From positions 1 to 6,576 of the forward strand of contig JAADDG010000219.1 of the NCBI GenBank assembly GCA_013154075.1: a stretch of 6,576 bases of DNA. The letters run 5' to 3'. The position numbers were made by a program, and so were the translations under genes. Shown here piece by piece: positions 1 to 6,319 of the stretch. Each line of letters starts with the position of its first letter. The stretch's first letter is position 1. The notes below the pieces were generated by a model. That model had not been told where the DNA came from. It worked only from the letters and a program-made list of their open reading frames with translations, and ran no database searches. The stretch comes from Campylobacterota bacterium. Lineage in GTDB: Bacteria > Campylobacterota > Campylobacteria > Campylobacterales > JAADDG01.

Positions 1-250
1 CTATCCTATTTTCATCACTCTTTAAAAAATCGAATAAAAAATCCCTAACGCTAAAATTCCCAAGCTCCAAAGCCTCCGTAGGACAAATCCCTACACAGAC
101 TCCGCAAGAGGTGCAGTTTTGCAAAAATAGAGAGATACCTCCGTCCACACACTTTATCGCATCATACGGGCAGATATTTTCACACTCCTTGCATTCGCTA
201 AGTTTGGAAGAGTATCTCACGCAAGCGGAAGAATCGGCTTTGAGTTTCAT
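1..250 (-). CDS. 4Fe-4S dicluster ferredoxin-like protein, N-terminal part (runs off the left edge)
   Basis: This reading frame starts at an ATG (248-250) and stays open for 83 codons to the window edge, so only the N-terminus is seen. Two ferredoxin-type cysteine motifs are visible. The second is classical: Cys46-x2-Cys49-x2-Cys52-x3-Cys56-Pro. The first is stretched: Cys10-x9-Cys20-x2-Cys23-x3-Cys27-Pro, with an extra Cys at 34. In 2[4Fe-4S] ferredoxins the first three Cys of one motif and the Cys-Pro of the other bind each cluster, so two clusters are plausible. No signal peptide or membrane segment is seen, so it is probably cytoplasmic. An AGGA lies 5 bases before the ATG, and TATAAT elements lie just upstream. 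After the second motif the chain continues with a Phe- and Asp-rich stretch (residues 66-76) and no stop, so it may be longer than a simple ferredoxin. The electron-transfer role is inferred; the specific partner and gene name are not recognised. Confidence 0.85.
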   Translation of the reverse strand, partial: MKLKADSSACVRYSSKLSECKECENICPYDAIKCVDGGISLFLQNCTSCGVCVGICPTEALELGNFSVRDFLFDFLKSDENRI

Positions 251-276
251 AAAAGTCCTAAAATCTTTGTTTTTAA

Positions 277-295
277 ATTATAAAAGAAGATTATA
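277..295 (-). promoter_or_regulatory. Candidate promoter (-10 elements) for the ferredoxin-like gene
   Basis: On the minus strand there are two exact TATAAT hexamers, at 290-295 (in the context TTGTATAAT) and at 277-282. Either would start transcription a few bases downstream and give a leader of about 20-33 bases before the ATG at 250. No convincing TTGACA box lies at the usual distance upstream, but housekeeping promoters in Campylobacterota are known for a weak or absent -35. The site lies downstream of the perR terminator, where a new transcription unit would be expected to begin. Which hexamer is used cannot be told from sequence. Confidence 0.5.
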
Positions 296-374
296 CAAGA
301 GGTTCTCTGAAGATTTACTTCAAAAAAAGGAGTGGAGAGAAGAATCGAAACTTTCAATCTGATTCAATAATTAA

Positions 375-417
375 AAGAAAACTCTCAGCCTTCATCTAAC
401 GAGCCGAAAGTTTTCTT
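375..417 (-). terminator. Intrinsic terminator of the perR transcript
   Basis: On the minus strand the arm AAGAAAACTTTCGGCT (417 down to 402) pairs with GGCTGAGAGTTTTCTT (390 down to 375) around an 11-base loop. This gives 16 continuous pairs, three of them G-U wobbles. The RNA then runs UUUUAAUUAUU. The hairpin begins 12 bp after the stop of the PerR-type gene. On the plus strand the three wobbles become A-C mismatches, so the structure works best for minus-strand RNA. The U-run is short and broken, so efficiency is uncertain. Confidence 0.75.
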
Positions 418-428
418 CTAACAACCAA

Positions 429-848
429 TCATTTTTTAGACCGTCCTTTGCAATTATCGCAAATCGTCATTCCTATCACATTAACGTTTTCTATCTCTTT
501 ATTCGTTATTTTTTTTAAAAGAGTATTACATTCATGAACGGCATCGTCTACGTAATAATCCATAACCTCTCCGCAAACTCTACACATCAAATGAATATGC
601 GGCTTTAGATATATGTCATATTTGGATTTTCCGTTGGCAACCGGAGGAATCAACTCCACAACAAGCCCCGCGTCTCTTAGCATATTGAGATTTTTGTAAA
701 CGGTGGCTAAAGATATAGAGGGATGAGTACTTTTTAAGTTGCTATAAAGCTCATCGATGGTGGGATGATTTTTTTTATCCAACTCTCTTAAAATGGCAAG
801 CCTCTGAGGAGTAGCTTTGAGTCCCCTCTCCTTGAGCTTCTCTACCAT
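429..848 (-). CDS. perR: Fur-family transcriptional regulator, PerR-type peroxide sensor
   Basis: A 139-residue Fur-family protein of normal length. The N-terminal winged helix spans about residues 5-65, with the recognition-helix motif LATVYKNLNMLRDAGLV at 47-63. The C-terminal part carries Cys89-x2-Cys92 and Cys130-x2-Cys133, the expected four-Cys structural zinc site. Aligned by eye with Bacillus subtilis PerR, the regulatory metal ligands His37, Asp85, His91, His93 and Asp104 correspond to His28, Asp78, His84, His86 and Asp97. Asp rather than Glu at the last position is the known mark of peroxide-sensing PerR as opposed to Fur. In PerR, iron-catalysed oxidation of the His ligands releases the protein from DNA and derepresses catalase, alkyl hydroperoxide reductase and similar genes. 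AGGAG lies 4 bases before the ATG. It follows dxs by 64 bp and has a perfect 27-bp palindrome upstream, suggesting autoregulation. Placement after dxs, as in Campylobacter, supports the name. Fur or another paralogue cannot be fully excluded. Confidence 0.9.
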   Translation of the reverse strand: MVEKLKERGLKATPQRLAILRELDKKNHPTIDELYSNLKSTHPSISLATVYKNLNMLRDAGLVVELIPPVANGKSKYDIYLKPHIHLMCRVCGEVMDYYVDDAVHECNTLLKKITNKEIENVNVIGMTICDNCKGRSKK

Positions 849-876
849 GGGTCTCCTTTTCTCAAAATTTCACACA

Positions 877-903
877 AAGTTATATTTTATCCAAATATAA
901 CTT
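877..903. promoter_or_regulatory. Perfect 27-bp palindrome upstream of perR, probable PerR/Fur-family operator
   Basis: The arms AAGTTATATTT (877-887) and AAATATAACTT (893-903) are perfect reverse complements of 11 bases each, around the 5-base spacer TATCC. The centre lies about 40 bp upstream of the perR ATG, inside the only sizeable gap between dxs and perR. Size, symmetry and AT-richness suit a dimeric Fur-family regulator, and PerR proteins often repress their own gene. It overlaps or adjoins every plausible perR -10 element. It does not match the E. coli Fur consensus well, so the binding protein is an inference. Confidence 0.6.
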
Positions 904-906
904 AGT

Positions 907-912
907 TTTATA
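907..912 (-). promoter_or_regulatory. Candidate -10 element for perR
   Basis: TATAAA on the minus strand would place the transcription start near 899-900, inside the 27-bp palindrome, so a bound repressor would block initiation. Alternative -10-like hexamers inside the palindrome (TAAAAT, TATAAC) cannot be excluded because the region is very AT-rich. No clear -35 box is seen. Confidence 0.3.
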
Positions 913-927
913 TTAAAATAATTTTAA
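913..927. promoter_or_regulatory. 15-bp palindrome over the dxs stop codon, resembling a Per box
   Basis: TTAAAAT, A, ATTTTAA is a perfect 7-1-7 inverted repeat that includes the dxs stop codon and its last four codons. Its layout matches the Bacillus Per box (TTATAAT-N-ATTATAA), with one symmetric difference per half site. It lies 9 bp from the 27-bp palindrome, so it could be a second PerR site. Short AT palindromes also arise by chance in such sequence. Confidence 0.3.
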
Positions 928-2748
928 ATAGTTTAAAAATTTTTCACTTAACTTTTGCGGAGTTAACCCAAGATAATCTTCTACGAAAGAGGTCTTACCG
1001 TGAGGAATAAACCTATCCTCAAATTCAAAACTATTTAAATAAATTCCCGTAATTCCCTCTTTTGAAAGGAACTCCGACAAAGCGCTCGCCACTCCTCCCA
1101 TTTTTACGCTATCGCTAAAGACAAACCACTTTTTATATTTAAGGGCAACTTTTTTTAACATCTCTTCATCCAAAGGCTTAACAAACCTTAAATCCAAAAT
1201 TGCCGGTTTTGTTTCTTTCGGTAACAAATTCGCAGTTTTTATGGCCCTTCCTACACCGTTTCCGTAACCTATAAACACAATATCACTCTCACTCTCTCTA
1301 ATAAGCTGAGCTTTACCCATCCTAAAAGGCTCAAACTCAACTTCACCATCCTCAAGCAAAAAAGCTCCCCTTGGATATCTAAAAGCGCAAGGAGTCTTCA
1401 TCTCATAAGCGAACCTAACGGCATCCTCCATTGTTTTGGGATCTCTCGGAGCAAAAAGAGTGAGATTCGGAATAGCTCTTAGATAAGATATATCGAAAAC
1501 TCCCTGATGAGTCTCTCCGTCTTCTCCCACTATTCCCGCTCTATCGATAGCGAAAACCACCGGAAGATTCATTATAGCCGTATCGTGAATCACCTGATCA
1601 TAAGCTCTTTGCAAAAATGTAGAGTATATGGTAACGAAAGGTTTGAAACCCTCTTTAGCCATAGCGGCCATAGAGGTTACCGCATGCTGTTCGGCTATCC
1701 CCACATCCCAGAATCTATCGGGATATTTTTCGATAAGAGGTTTAAGCCCGGTACCGCTTGGCATCGCGGCGGTAACACCCACCACGTTTTTATGCTCTTT
1801 TGCAAGTTTCATCAAACTTTTGCTATAAATTTCCGTAGCGCTCAAAACACCGTTACTCTTTTTATAAGGAGTTCCCGTTTTTATATCGAAAGGCCCGACT
1901 CCATGCCAATGCTCATAATATCCTTCCGCTATCTCATACCCTTTTCCTTTGATAGTTTGGGCATGAACGATAACGGGCTTGTTCAAACCTTTCGCAATCT
2001 CGTAAACCTCTATAAGCCCCTCTATATCGTGTCCGTCCACCGGGCCTATATACTCCAATCCAAGCTCCTCAAAAAGCATTCCGGGCGTAATTAGCTTGAT
2101 ACTCTCCTCAAATCTCTTGGCTATATAAGAAGCGCTTGAAGGCAGATACTCCAAAATCTGCTCCGTTTTGGCTTTGAACTTTTGATAAAAACGGCTCGCC
2201 ATCTTTTGAGAGAGATAGTTGCTTATAGCACCTATCGGCTTTGAGATACTCATCTCGTTATCGTTTAGGATAATAACACACGGATATTTCCTATCTCCAA
2301 GCTCGTTTAAAGCCTCATAAACCATCCCCGCACTCATAGAGCCGTCCCCTATCAAAACGACGGGAATTCTATCTTCGTTTTTGAGCATTATCGCTTTTGC
2401 GGCTCCCGTAGCTATGGAGATAGAGGTGGAGCTGTGTCCGGCTATAAAGTAGTCATAAGGAGATTCGCTCGGTTTCGTAAATCCGCTTATTCCGCCAAAT
2501 TGTCTTAACGTATCGAATCTATCCCATCTATCGGTTAAAAGCTTATGCGCATAGGCTTGGTGTGAGACGTCGAAAATAAAGGGATCTTTTTTAGCATCGA
2601 ATACGTAATGCATCGCTATTATAAGATCCACCGCTCCCAAAGCGCTACTTAAATGACCTCCGTTTTTGCTAACGGTGGTTAGAATTTTTTCCCTGATTTT
2701 TTTGGCTAAATCGTTCAACTCTTCTATAGAATAGTTTTTTATGTCCAT
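913..2748 (-). CDS. dxs: 1-deoxy-D-xylulose-5-phosphate synthase
   Basis: Dxs condenses pyruvate with glyceraldehyde 3-phosphate, using thiamine diphosphate and Mg2+, to give 1-deoxyxylulose 5-phosphate. This is the entry step of the MEP route to isoprenoids (quinone side chains, undecaprenyl phosphate) and also feeds thiamine and pyridoxal synthesis. The 611 residues are close to the family's usual ~620. The ThDP motif runs from GDG (134-136) to NDN (162-164). The active-site His of NGGHLSSALG is His32. The catalytic Glu sits in VGIAEQHAVT (Glu353), and DRAGIVGEDG (402-411) is the pyrimidine-domain signature. A C-terminal transketolase-like domain follows (about 485-600). All key residues seem present, so the enzyme should be active in the cytosol. 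It starts 22 bp after fliH, behind a weak purine-rich site (AAAGAAGAAG) with no perfect AGGAG. No promoter is obvious in that gap, so it is probably co-transcribed with the flagellar genes. Confidence 0.97.
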   Translation of the reverse strand: MDIKNYSIEELNDLAKKIREKILTTVSKNGGHLSSALGAVDLIIAMHYVFDAKKDPFIFDVSHQAYAHKLLTDRWDRFDTLRQFGGISGFTKPSESPYDYFIAGHSSTSISIATGAAKAIMLKNEDRIPVVLIGDGSMSAGMVYEALNELGDRKYPCVIILNDNEMSISKPIGAISNYLSQKMASRFYQKFKAKTEQILEYLPSSASYIAKRFEESIKLITPGMLFEELGLEYIGPVDGHDIEGLIEVYEIAKGLNKPVIVHAQTIKGKGYEIAEGYYEHWHGVGPFDIKTGTPYKKSNGVLSATEIYSKSLMKLAKEHKNVVGVTAAMPSGTGLKPLIEKYPDRFWDVGIAEQHAVTSMAAMAKEGFKPFVTIYSTFLQRAYDQVIHDTAIMNLPVVFAIDRAGIVGEDGETHQGVFDISYLRAIPNLTLFAPRDPKTMEDAVRFAYEMKTPCAFRYPRGAFLLEDGEVEFEPFRMGKAQLIRESESDIVFIGYGNGVGRAIKTANLLPKETKPAILDLRFVKPLDEEMLKKVALKYKKWFVFSDSVKMGGVASALSEFLSKEGITGIYLNSFEFEDRFIPHGKTSFVEDYLGLTPQKLSEKFLNYLKLF

Positions 2749-2770
2749 AAGCTTCTTCTTTAAAGTGGAT

Positions 2771-3565
2771 TTAAGAGGAGAGAAGGTTTTTAATATTTTC
2801 CAGGCGCTGTTTTATAGTGGCGTCCATATTCCCGGCATCGCTCTCGATAACGACTCCCCCCTCCTCTATCGTATCGTCCGAAACGACTTCTATCGCCGGA
2901 TTTTCCTTAAAGTGTTCCTTTATATAATTATAATCATTAGGATTTAATTTCAATTTTATTTTAGTAGCTTCTTTTAATTCTTTTATAAGACTTTTAGAGA
3001 GAGCCAAAGCCACCTCTTTGGAGTTTTCGGATATCTCTTTTGCTATTACCTCTTTGGCTATATCAAAAGCGCTCTTTGGAAGTTCCTCTTCAACCTTTTT
3101 TATAAACTCGTTAAGTTTCGAAACGGCCTCGTTTAAACTTTTGATAGACTCTTCATATTTCAAGCGGAGCTCTTCCAGCCTGTTCTCATATCCCCTCTTA
3201 GCCTCTTCCAAAGCGCTCTCTTTAGCGCCCTTCTCTATCTCTTCTCTCTCTTTTTGAAGTTTTGCCTCAAACTCCTCTATAAGCTTCTCGTTTTGCATCT
3301 GAAGCTCTACGATAGTGGAAGAGAGCTCCTCTATCCTCTTTAGGAGATTCTCGACCACTTCGGAATTCTCCTCTTTGGCCTCTTTAGTCTCTTTTTGCTT
3401 CGAGACGGATTCCTCTTTGACCTCTTTTGCCGCTTCCTCTATCTCCTTTTTTATCTCCTCTTCGCTTTTAATCTCATTTTTTTCAATCTTTTCAAGAGGC
3501 AAAAACTGATATCTCTCTATCTTATGCTTGCTTAACTCATCCTCTTTTATCAGATTTTTAGTCAT
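2771..3565 (-). CDS. fliH: Flagellar export apparatus protein FliH
   Basis: FliH binds and restrains the export ATPase FliI and links it to the C-ring (FliN) on the cytoplasmic side of the flagellar export gate. The 264-residue protein is mostly Lys/Glu-rich helix. A charged, low-complexity segment (25-70) leads into a long predicted coiled coil (70-160). Small residues spaced by four (Ala114, Ala118, Ala122, then Gly125) look like a degenerate form of the family's GxxxG-type helix repeat. The C-terminal domain (about 160-264) ends with the FliH signature TIEEGGVVIESDAGNMDAT (232-250). The N-terminal aromatic anchor of enterobacterial FliH (two Trp) is absent; Tyr19 and Phe21 might substitute. 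The ATG directly abuts the fliG stop (TAGATG), and the nearest AGGAG is 12 bases upstream inside fliG. Translation is therefore probably coupled to fliG. The identity rests on the C-terminal domain and the position after fliG. Confidence 0.92.
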   Translation of the reverse strand: MTKNLIKEDELSKHKIERYQFLPLEKIEKNEIKSEEEIKKEIEEAAKEVKEESVSKQKETKEAKEENSEVVENLLKRIEELSSTIVELQMQNEKLIEEFEAKLQKEREEIEKGAKESALEEAKRGYENRLEELRLKYEESIKSLNEAVSKLNEFIKKVEEELPKSAFDIAKEVIAKEISENSKEVALALSKSLIKELKEATKIKLKLNPNDYNYIKEHFKENPAIEVVSDDTIEEGGVVIESDAGNMDATIKQRLENIKNLLSS

Positions 3566-4594
3566 CTACTCTATCATCTCCTCGGACTCTCCGACTTGAA
3601 TCACTCCCTGCTCGGCAAGCTGTTGAACCTCTTCTACGATCTTTCTTTGAGCCTCTTCCACCTCTTTTAGTTTAACCGCACCCATAAATTGCATCTCTTC
3701 CAAAAACGCCTCTCTCGCTCTTTCAGACATATTTGACAAAAACTTCTCTTTCATCTCGTCGCTTGCGCCTTTTAACGCAACCATCAAATCTTTTTTATCT
3801 ACGTTTTTCAAAATCTCTCTTATGGCGTTATTGTCGAGTTTGGCGATATCTTCGAAAGTAAACATCATCTCTTTTATCGTGGCTGCCAAACTCTCATCGG
3901 TCTGCTCTATGATATTTAGAGTCGATTTGGTACTACTTTGACCAAGCCTATTTAGTATCTCCGCAACGGCTCTCGGTCCTCCCACTTCCACTTTGTAGCT
4001 TGTTAGAGACTCAAGCTTACTCTCCAATACCGCTGAAACTCTCTTTATAACGTTGGATGAGATATCTCCAAGATTTGCGATCCTAAGCACCACTTGAGCT
4101 CTAAGCTCGTCCGGGAAATAGGATAGCGTCTCGGCCGCATTGTTAGGATCCATATGAGCTATGATCAAAGCTATCGTTTGAGGATGTTCGTTCATAATGA
4201 AATCGGCAAGCTGCTGAGGTTTGATCTGATCAAGATACGAAAAGCTTTTGGACTTATCCAAACTTTTGGCAAGTCTATCCAAAATCTCGGCCGCCTGCTC
4301 CTCTCCGAACGTCTTATACAAAATCTCTTTGGCATACTCCAAACCGCCGCTTCTTATATATTGGTTGGATTGAAGCACCGCATAAAACTCTTCCAAAACC
4401 GCCGCGGCTATCTGCTTATCCACACTTTTGGAAGTCGCTATGTATTGAGAGATCTCCGTTACAGTCTCAACGTCCATCGCTCCGAAAATATTGGCCGTTA
4501 TATCCTCTCCGAGCTGTATAAGCAAAATAGCGATCTTCTCCGGCATACTAAGCTCTTCATAAATCGCCTTTTGCTCGGGCTTTAAATTTACCAT
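3566..4594 (-). CDS. fliG: Flagellar motor switch protein FliG
   Basis: FliG forms the torque ring of the flagellar rotor: its N-domain docks on the FliF C-terminus, its middle domain binds FliM, and its C-domain meets the MotA stator. The 342 residues cover all three domains. The N-domain spans about 10-110. The middle domain holds the EHPQ motif (136-139) and GGPRAVAEILN (205-215). The C-domain has MFTFEDI (244-250) and the charged torque helix. Aligned by eye with E. coli, torque residues Lys264, Arg281, Asp288, Asp289 and Arg297 correspond to Lys275, Arg292, Glu299, Glu300 and Lys308. All charges are kept with conservative swaps, so the protein should be functional. It starts 9 bp after fliF. 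Its ribosome site AGGAG (4601-4605) overlaps the fliF stop codon, with 6 bases to the ATG, which favours coupled translation. Confidence 0.97.
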   Translation of the reverse strand: MVNLKPEQKAIYEELSMPEKIAILLIQLGEDITANIFGAMDVETVTEISQYIATSKSVDKQIAAAVLEEFYAVLQSNQYIRSGGLEYAKEILYKTFGEEQAAEILDRLAKSLDKSKSFSYLDQIKPQQLADFIMNEHPQTIALIIAHMDPNNAAETLSYFPDELRAQVVLRIANLGDISSNVIKRVSAVLESKLESLTSYKVEVGGPRAVAEILNRLGQSSTKSTLNIIEQTDESLAATIKEMMFTFEDIAKLDNNAIREILKNVDKKDLMVALKGASDEMKEKFLSNMSERAREAFLEEMQFMGAVKLKEVEEAQRKIVEEVQQLAEQGVIQVGESEEMIE

Positions 4595-4600
4595 TATCTT

Positions 4601-4605
4601 CTCCT
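4601..4605 (-). promoter_or_regulatory. fliG ribosome binding site overlapping the fliF stop
   Basis: The minus strand reads TAGGAGAAGATAATG: the fliF stop TAG shares two bases with AGGAG, followed by 6 bases and the fliG ATG. A ribosome finishing fliF is already on the fliG site, which would keep MS-ring and rotor protein levels linked. Confidence 0.75.
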
Positions 4606-6307
4606 ATTTCTTAGGCTCGAACTCATTTACGCTTTTTACCAAAGTCTGTAAAATATTGGCAACCTCTTCGGGATTCTCGGAAGCTATCTGTTTCATCTTC
4701 TCAAGCAGTACCTCATATTTTAATTCCTCTTCGTCAAACTGCTCTCCAAGCCCAAGCTCCTCTTCGATCTTCTTCTTCATATTCTTATACTGCTCAAGCG
4801 TATCCTCCGCAGCCTCTTTCTCCTCTTCGATAGCAAGTTTTTCCAATCTCTCCTCTTCCTCTTTCGTCTCTTCGAGCATCTTTTGAGAAAACGGTACGAT
4901 GACTCTTTTGTAGAACAAAAAGAGCAAAACTATAGCTATCGCAAACTTTATAAAAGGCATCAAAGGCTGCACGAAAGAGGCCGTTTTCTCGACAAGAGTT
5001 TTCGTAACGGGAGCTTTAGGCCTTAAGCCTCCTTTAGAGAATTCGAAATTGCTAACGGTTACCTCGTCTCCCCTTTTGGGATCGTAGCCTATACTCTTTT
5101 TGACTATATCGGTAATATTTGCAATTTCCTGTTTGCTTAAAGGAACATACTCTATCTCGGAAGTCTCTTTTCCCTCTTTATCTTTTTTAAATCTATACTT
5201 TCCGTCCACCACGACAGCGGCCGTAATTCTCTTTATTCTGGCAAAAGCGCCCTTTTTATTCAAAATCTTTTTGGAAACTTCGTAGTTTGTGGTGGTGACG
5301 CTCTTTTTGTATTTGGAGGTGGGTTTGTTAGACTCGATTCCTTGCACCGGTCCTATATTGCTTATGGCTCCGGGAACTCCTCCAACCTCCTTCTTAGAAA
5401 AACCTTCTCTCTCCTCTTCCGTAGTCTGCTCGCTTCTTGGAACTACGTCCGGATCGTAATATTCGCTAACTTCATCCTCTTGAGAGAAATCGAAATCTAT
5501 AGTAACTTTCGCTACCACCTTATCTTCCCCGCCGACGACGGGAGCTAAAAGATTTACGATCTTTTTCTCATAAGCTCTCTCAAACTCCTTTTTATACTTG
5601 ATTTGAGAGGCTATAAGCTCGCTTTTTAGCATATCCTCGCCGCCTAAAGGATCTCCGTTTTGATCGATTAGTTTTACGTTTTCGGGGGTTAGTTTAGGAA
5701 CGGCGGCTGCAACCAAATTTTTGATACCCATTATCTGCTTTGGAGAGAGTTTGGTATAGGGCTTTATCGTCAAAGAGACCGAAGCGGTGGGAGGGACGCT
5801 CTTTTCGGTAAAGACGCTCTCCTTTGGCAAAGCGATATGAACGACCGCATTTTCTATAGGCTCCAAACTCTCGATCGTTCTTGCAAGCTCTCCCTCTAAA
5901 GCTCTTAAATATTTGATTCTTTGCTCAAATTCGGTAGCTCCGAACTCCTGTTTGTCAAACAGCTCGAATCCAACTTTCGAGTTTTTGGGTATTCCTTTGG
6001 AGGCTAAAGAGATTCTCTCTTTATAAACGAACTCTTTTGGAACTTTAATCGTATCCTCATTTACGACTTTATAGGGAACTTTATCTGTCTCCAACTGCTG
6101 AATAACGATAGCGGCGTCTTTGGGATCGAGTTTATCGAACAAAACGGCATAATTCTCCGCCTCTTTCGATCCGGAGTTTTTATAAAGTATCAAAAAAACC
6201 AAAAGACCTATAATTATGAATATGGTTACGGCTATTATGATTTTCTGTTTGGTATTGAATTTGTTGTAAGCCGCGCTTATCTGTTCTAAAAGAGTCTTAA
6301 AATCCAT
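4604..6307 (-). CDS. fliF: Flagellar MS-ring protein FliF
   Basis: FliF builds the inner-membrane MS ring, the first structure assembled in the flagellar basal body and the platform for FliG and the export gate. The 567 residues show the family layout: a short cytoplasmic N-terminus and a first membrane helix (about 22-42). The periplasmic ring-building part follows, with GFELFD (113-118) and FGATEFEQRIKYLRALEGEL (122-141). Next is the ring domain with its insertion (about 230-440, including NYEVSK at 341-346) and a second membrane helix (about 450-467). The cytoplasmic tail has an acidic coiled stretch (478-520) and ends in NPEEVANILQTLV (545-557), the FliG-binding end. The start is supported by GAGG 4 bases before the ATG. 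The gene begins 12 bp after hisC, with no clear promoter between them. No RpoN-type (-24/-12) site was seen in the 12-bp gap or in the visible part of hisC. Confidence 0.97.
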   Translation of the reverse strand: MDFKTLLEQISAAYNKFNTKQKIIIAVTIFIIIGLLVFLILYKNSGSKEAENYAVLFDKLDPKDAAIVIQQLETDKVPYKVVNEDTIKVPKEFVYKERISLASKGIPKNSKVGFELFDKQEFGATEFEQRIKYLRALEGELARTIESLEPIENAVVHIALPKESVFTEKSVPPTASVSLTIKPYTKLSPKQIMGIKNLVAAAVPKLTPENVKLIDQNGDPLGGEDMLKSELIASQIKYKKEFERAYEKKIVNLLAPVVGGEDKVVAKVTIDFDFSQEDEVSEYYDPDVVPRSEQTTEEEREGFSKKEVGGVPGAISNIGPVQGIESNKPTSKYKKSVTTTNYEVSKKILNKKGAFARIKRITAAVVVDGKYRFKKDKEGKETSEIEYVPLSKQEIANITDIVKKSIGYDPKRGDEVTVSNFEFSKGGLRPKAPVTKTLVEKTASFVQPLMPFIKFAIAIVLLFLFYKRVIVPFSQKMLEETKEEEERLEKLAIEEEKEAAEDTLEQYKNMKKKIEEELGLGEQFDEEELKYEVLLEKMKQIASENPEEVANILQTLVKSVNEFEPKK

Positions 6308-6319
6308 CTTTCCTCTATC

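Noticed and set aside
111..362. Plus-strand frame of 83 codons at the left end
   Set aside because: It overlaps the antisense ferredoxin-like gene with its two clear Cys motifs and then runs through the promoter; no family resemblance.
337..366. Short inverted repeat GAATC...GATTC between perR terminator and the ferredoxin promoter
   Set aside because: Only five bases per arm with a long loop; well within chance for this composition.
429..848. Naming the regulator Fur instead of PerR
   Set aside because: Asp97 at the position that is Asp in PerR and usually Glu in Fur, together with the place after dxs, favours PerR; this is a judgement from alignment by eye.
877..903. The 27-bp palindrome as a transcription terminator for dxs
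   Set aside because: The stem is made almost only of A-U pairs and is followed on the minus strand by TGTGTG rather than a U-run, so termination would be poor; an operator fits better.
1507..2094. Long open frame on the plus strand (195 codons) inside dxs
   Set aside because: It lies wholly antisense to a fully conserved dxs, its translation resembles no family I know, and its composition is what the reverse of a coding strand gives.
3018..3509. Ser/Phe-rich plus-strand frames across fliH
   Set aside because: They arise because Glu/Lys codons of fliH read as Ser/Phe codons on the other strand; the low-complexity composition is an artefact. The same applies to the Ser-rich frame at 4656-4886 opposite the fliF tail.
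4154..4585. Open frame of 143 codons on the plus strand, antisense to fliG
   Set aside because: Mirror of the fliG coding sequence; no recognisable domain and no sign of its own expression.
2771..6307. Polypyrimidine runs (CTCCTCTTC-like) on the plus strand as repeats or a triplex-forming tract
   Set aside because: They are the complement of Glu/Lys codon runs in FliH, FliG and FliF, with no regular unit or conserved spacing.
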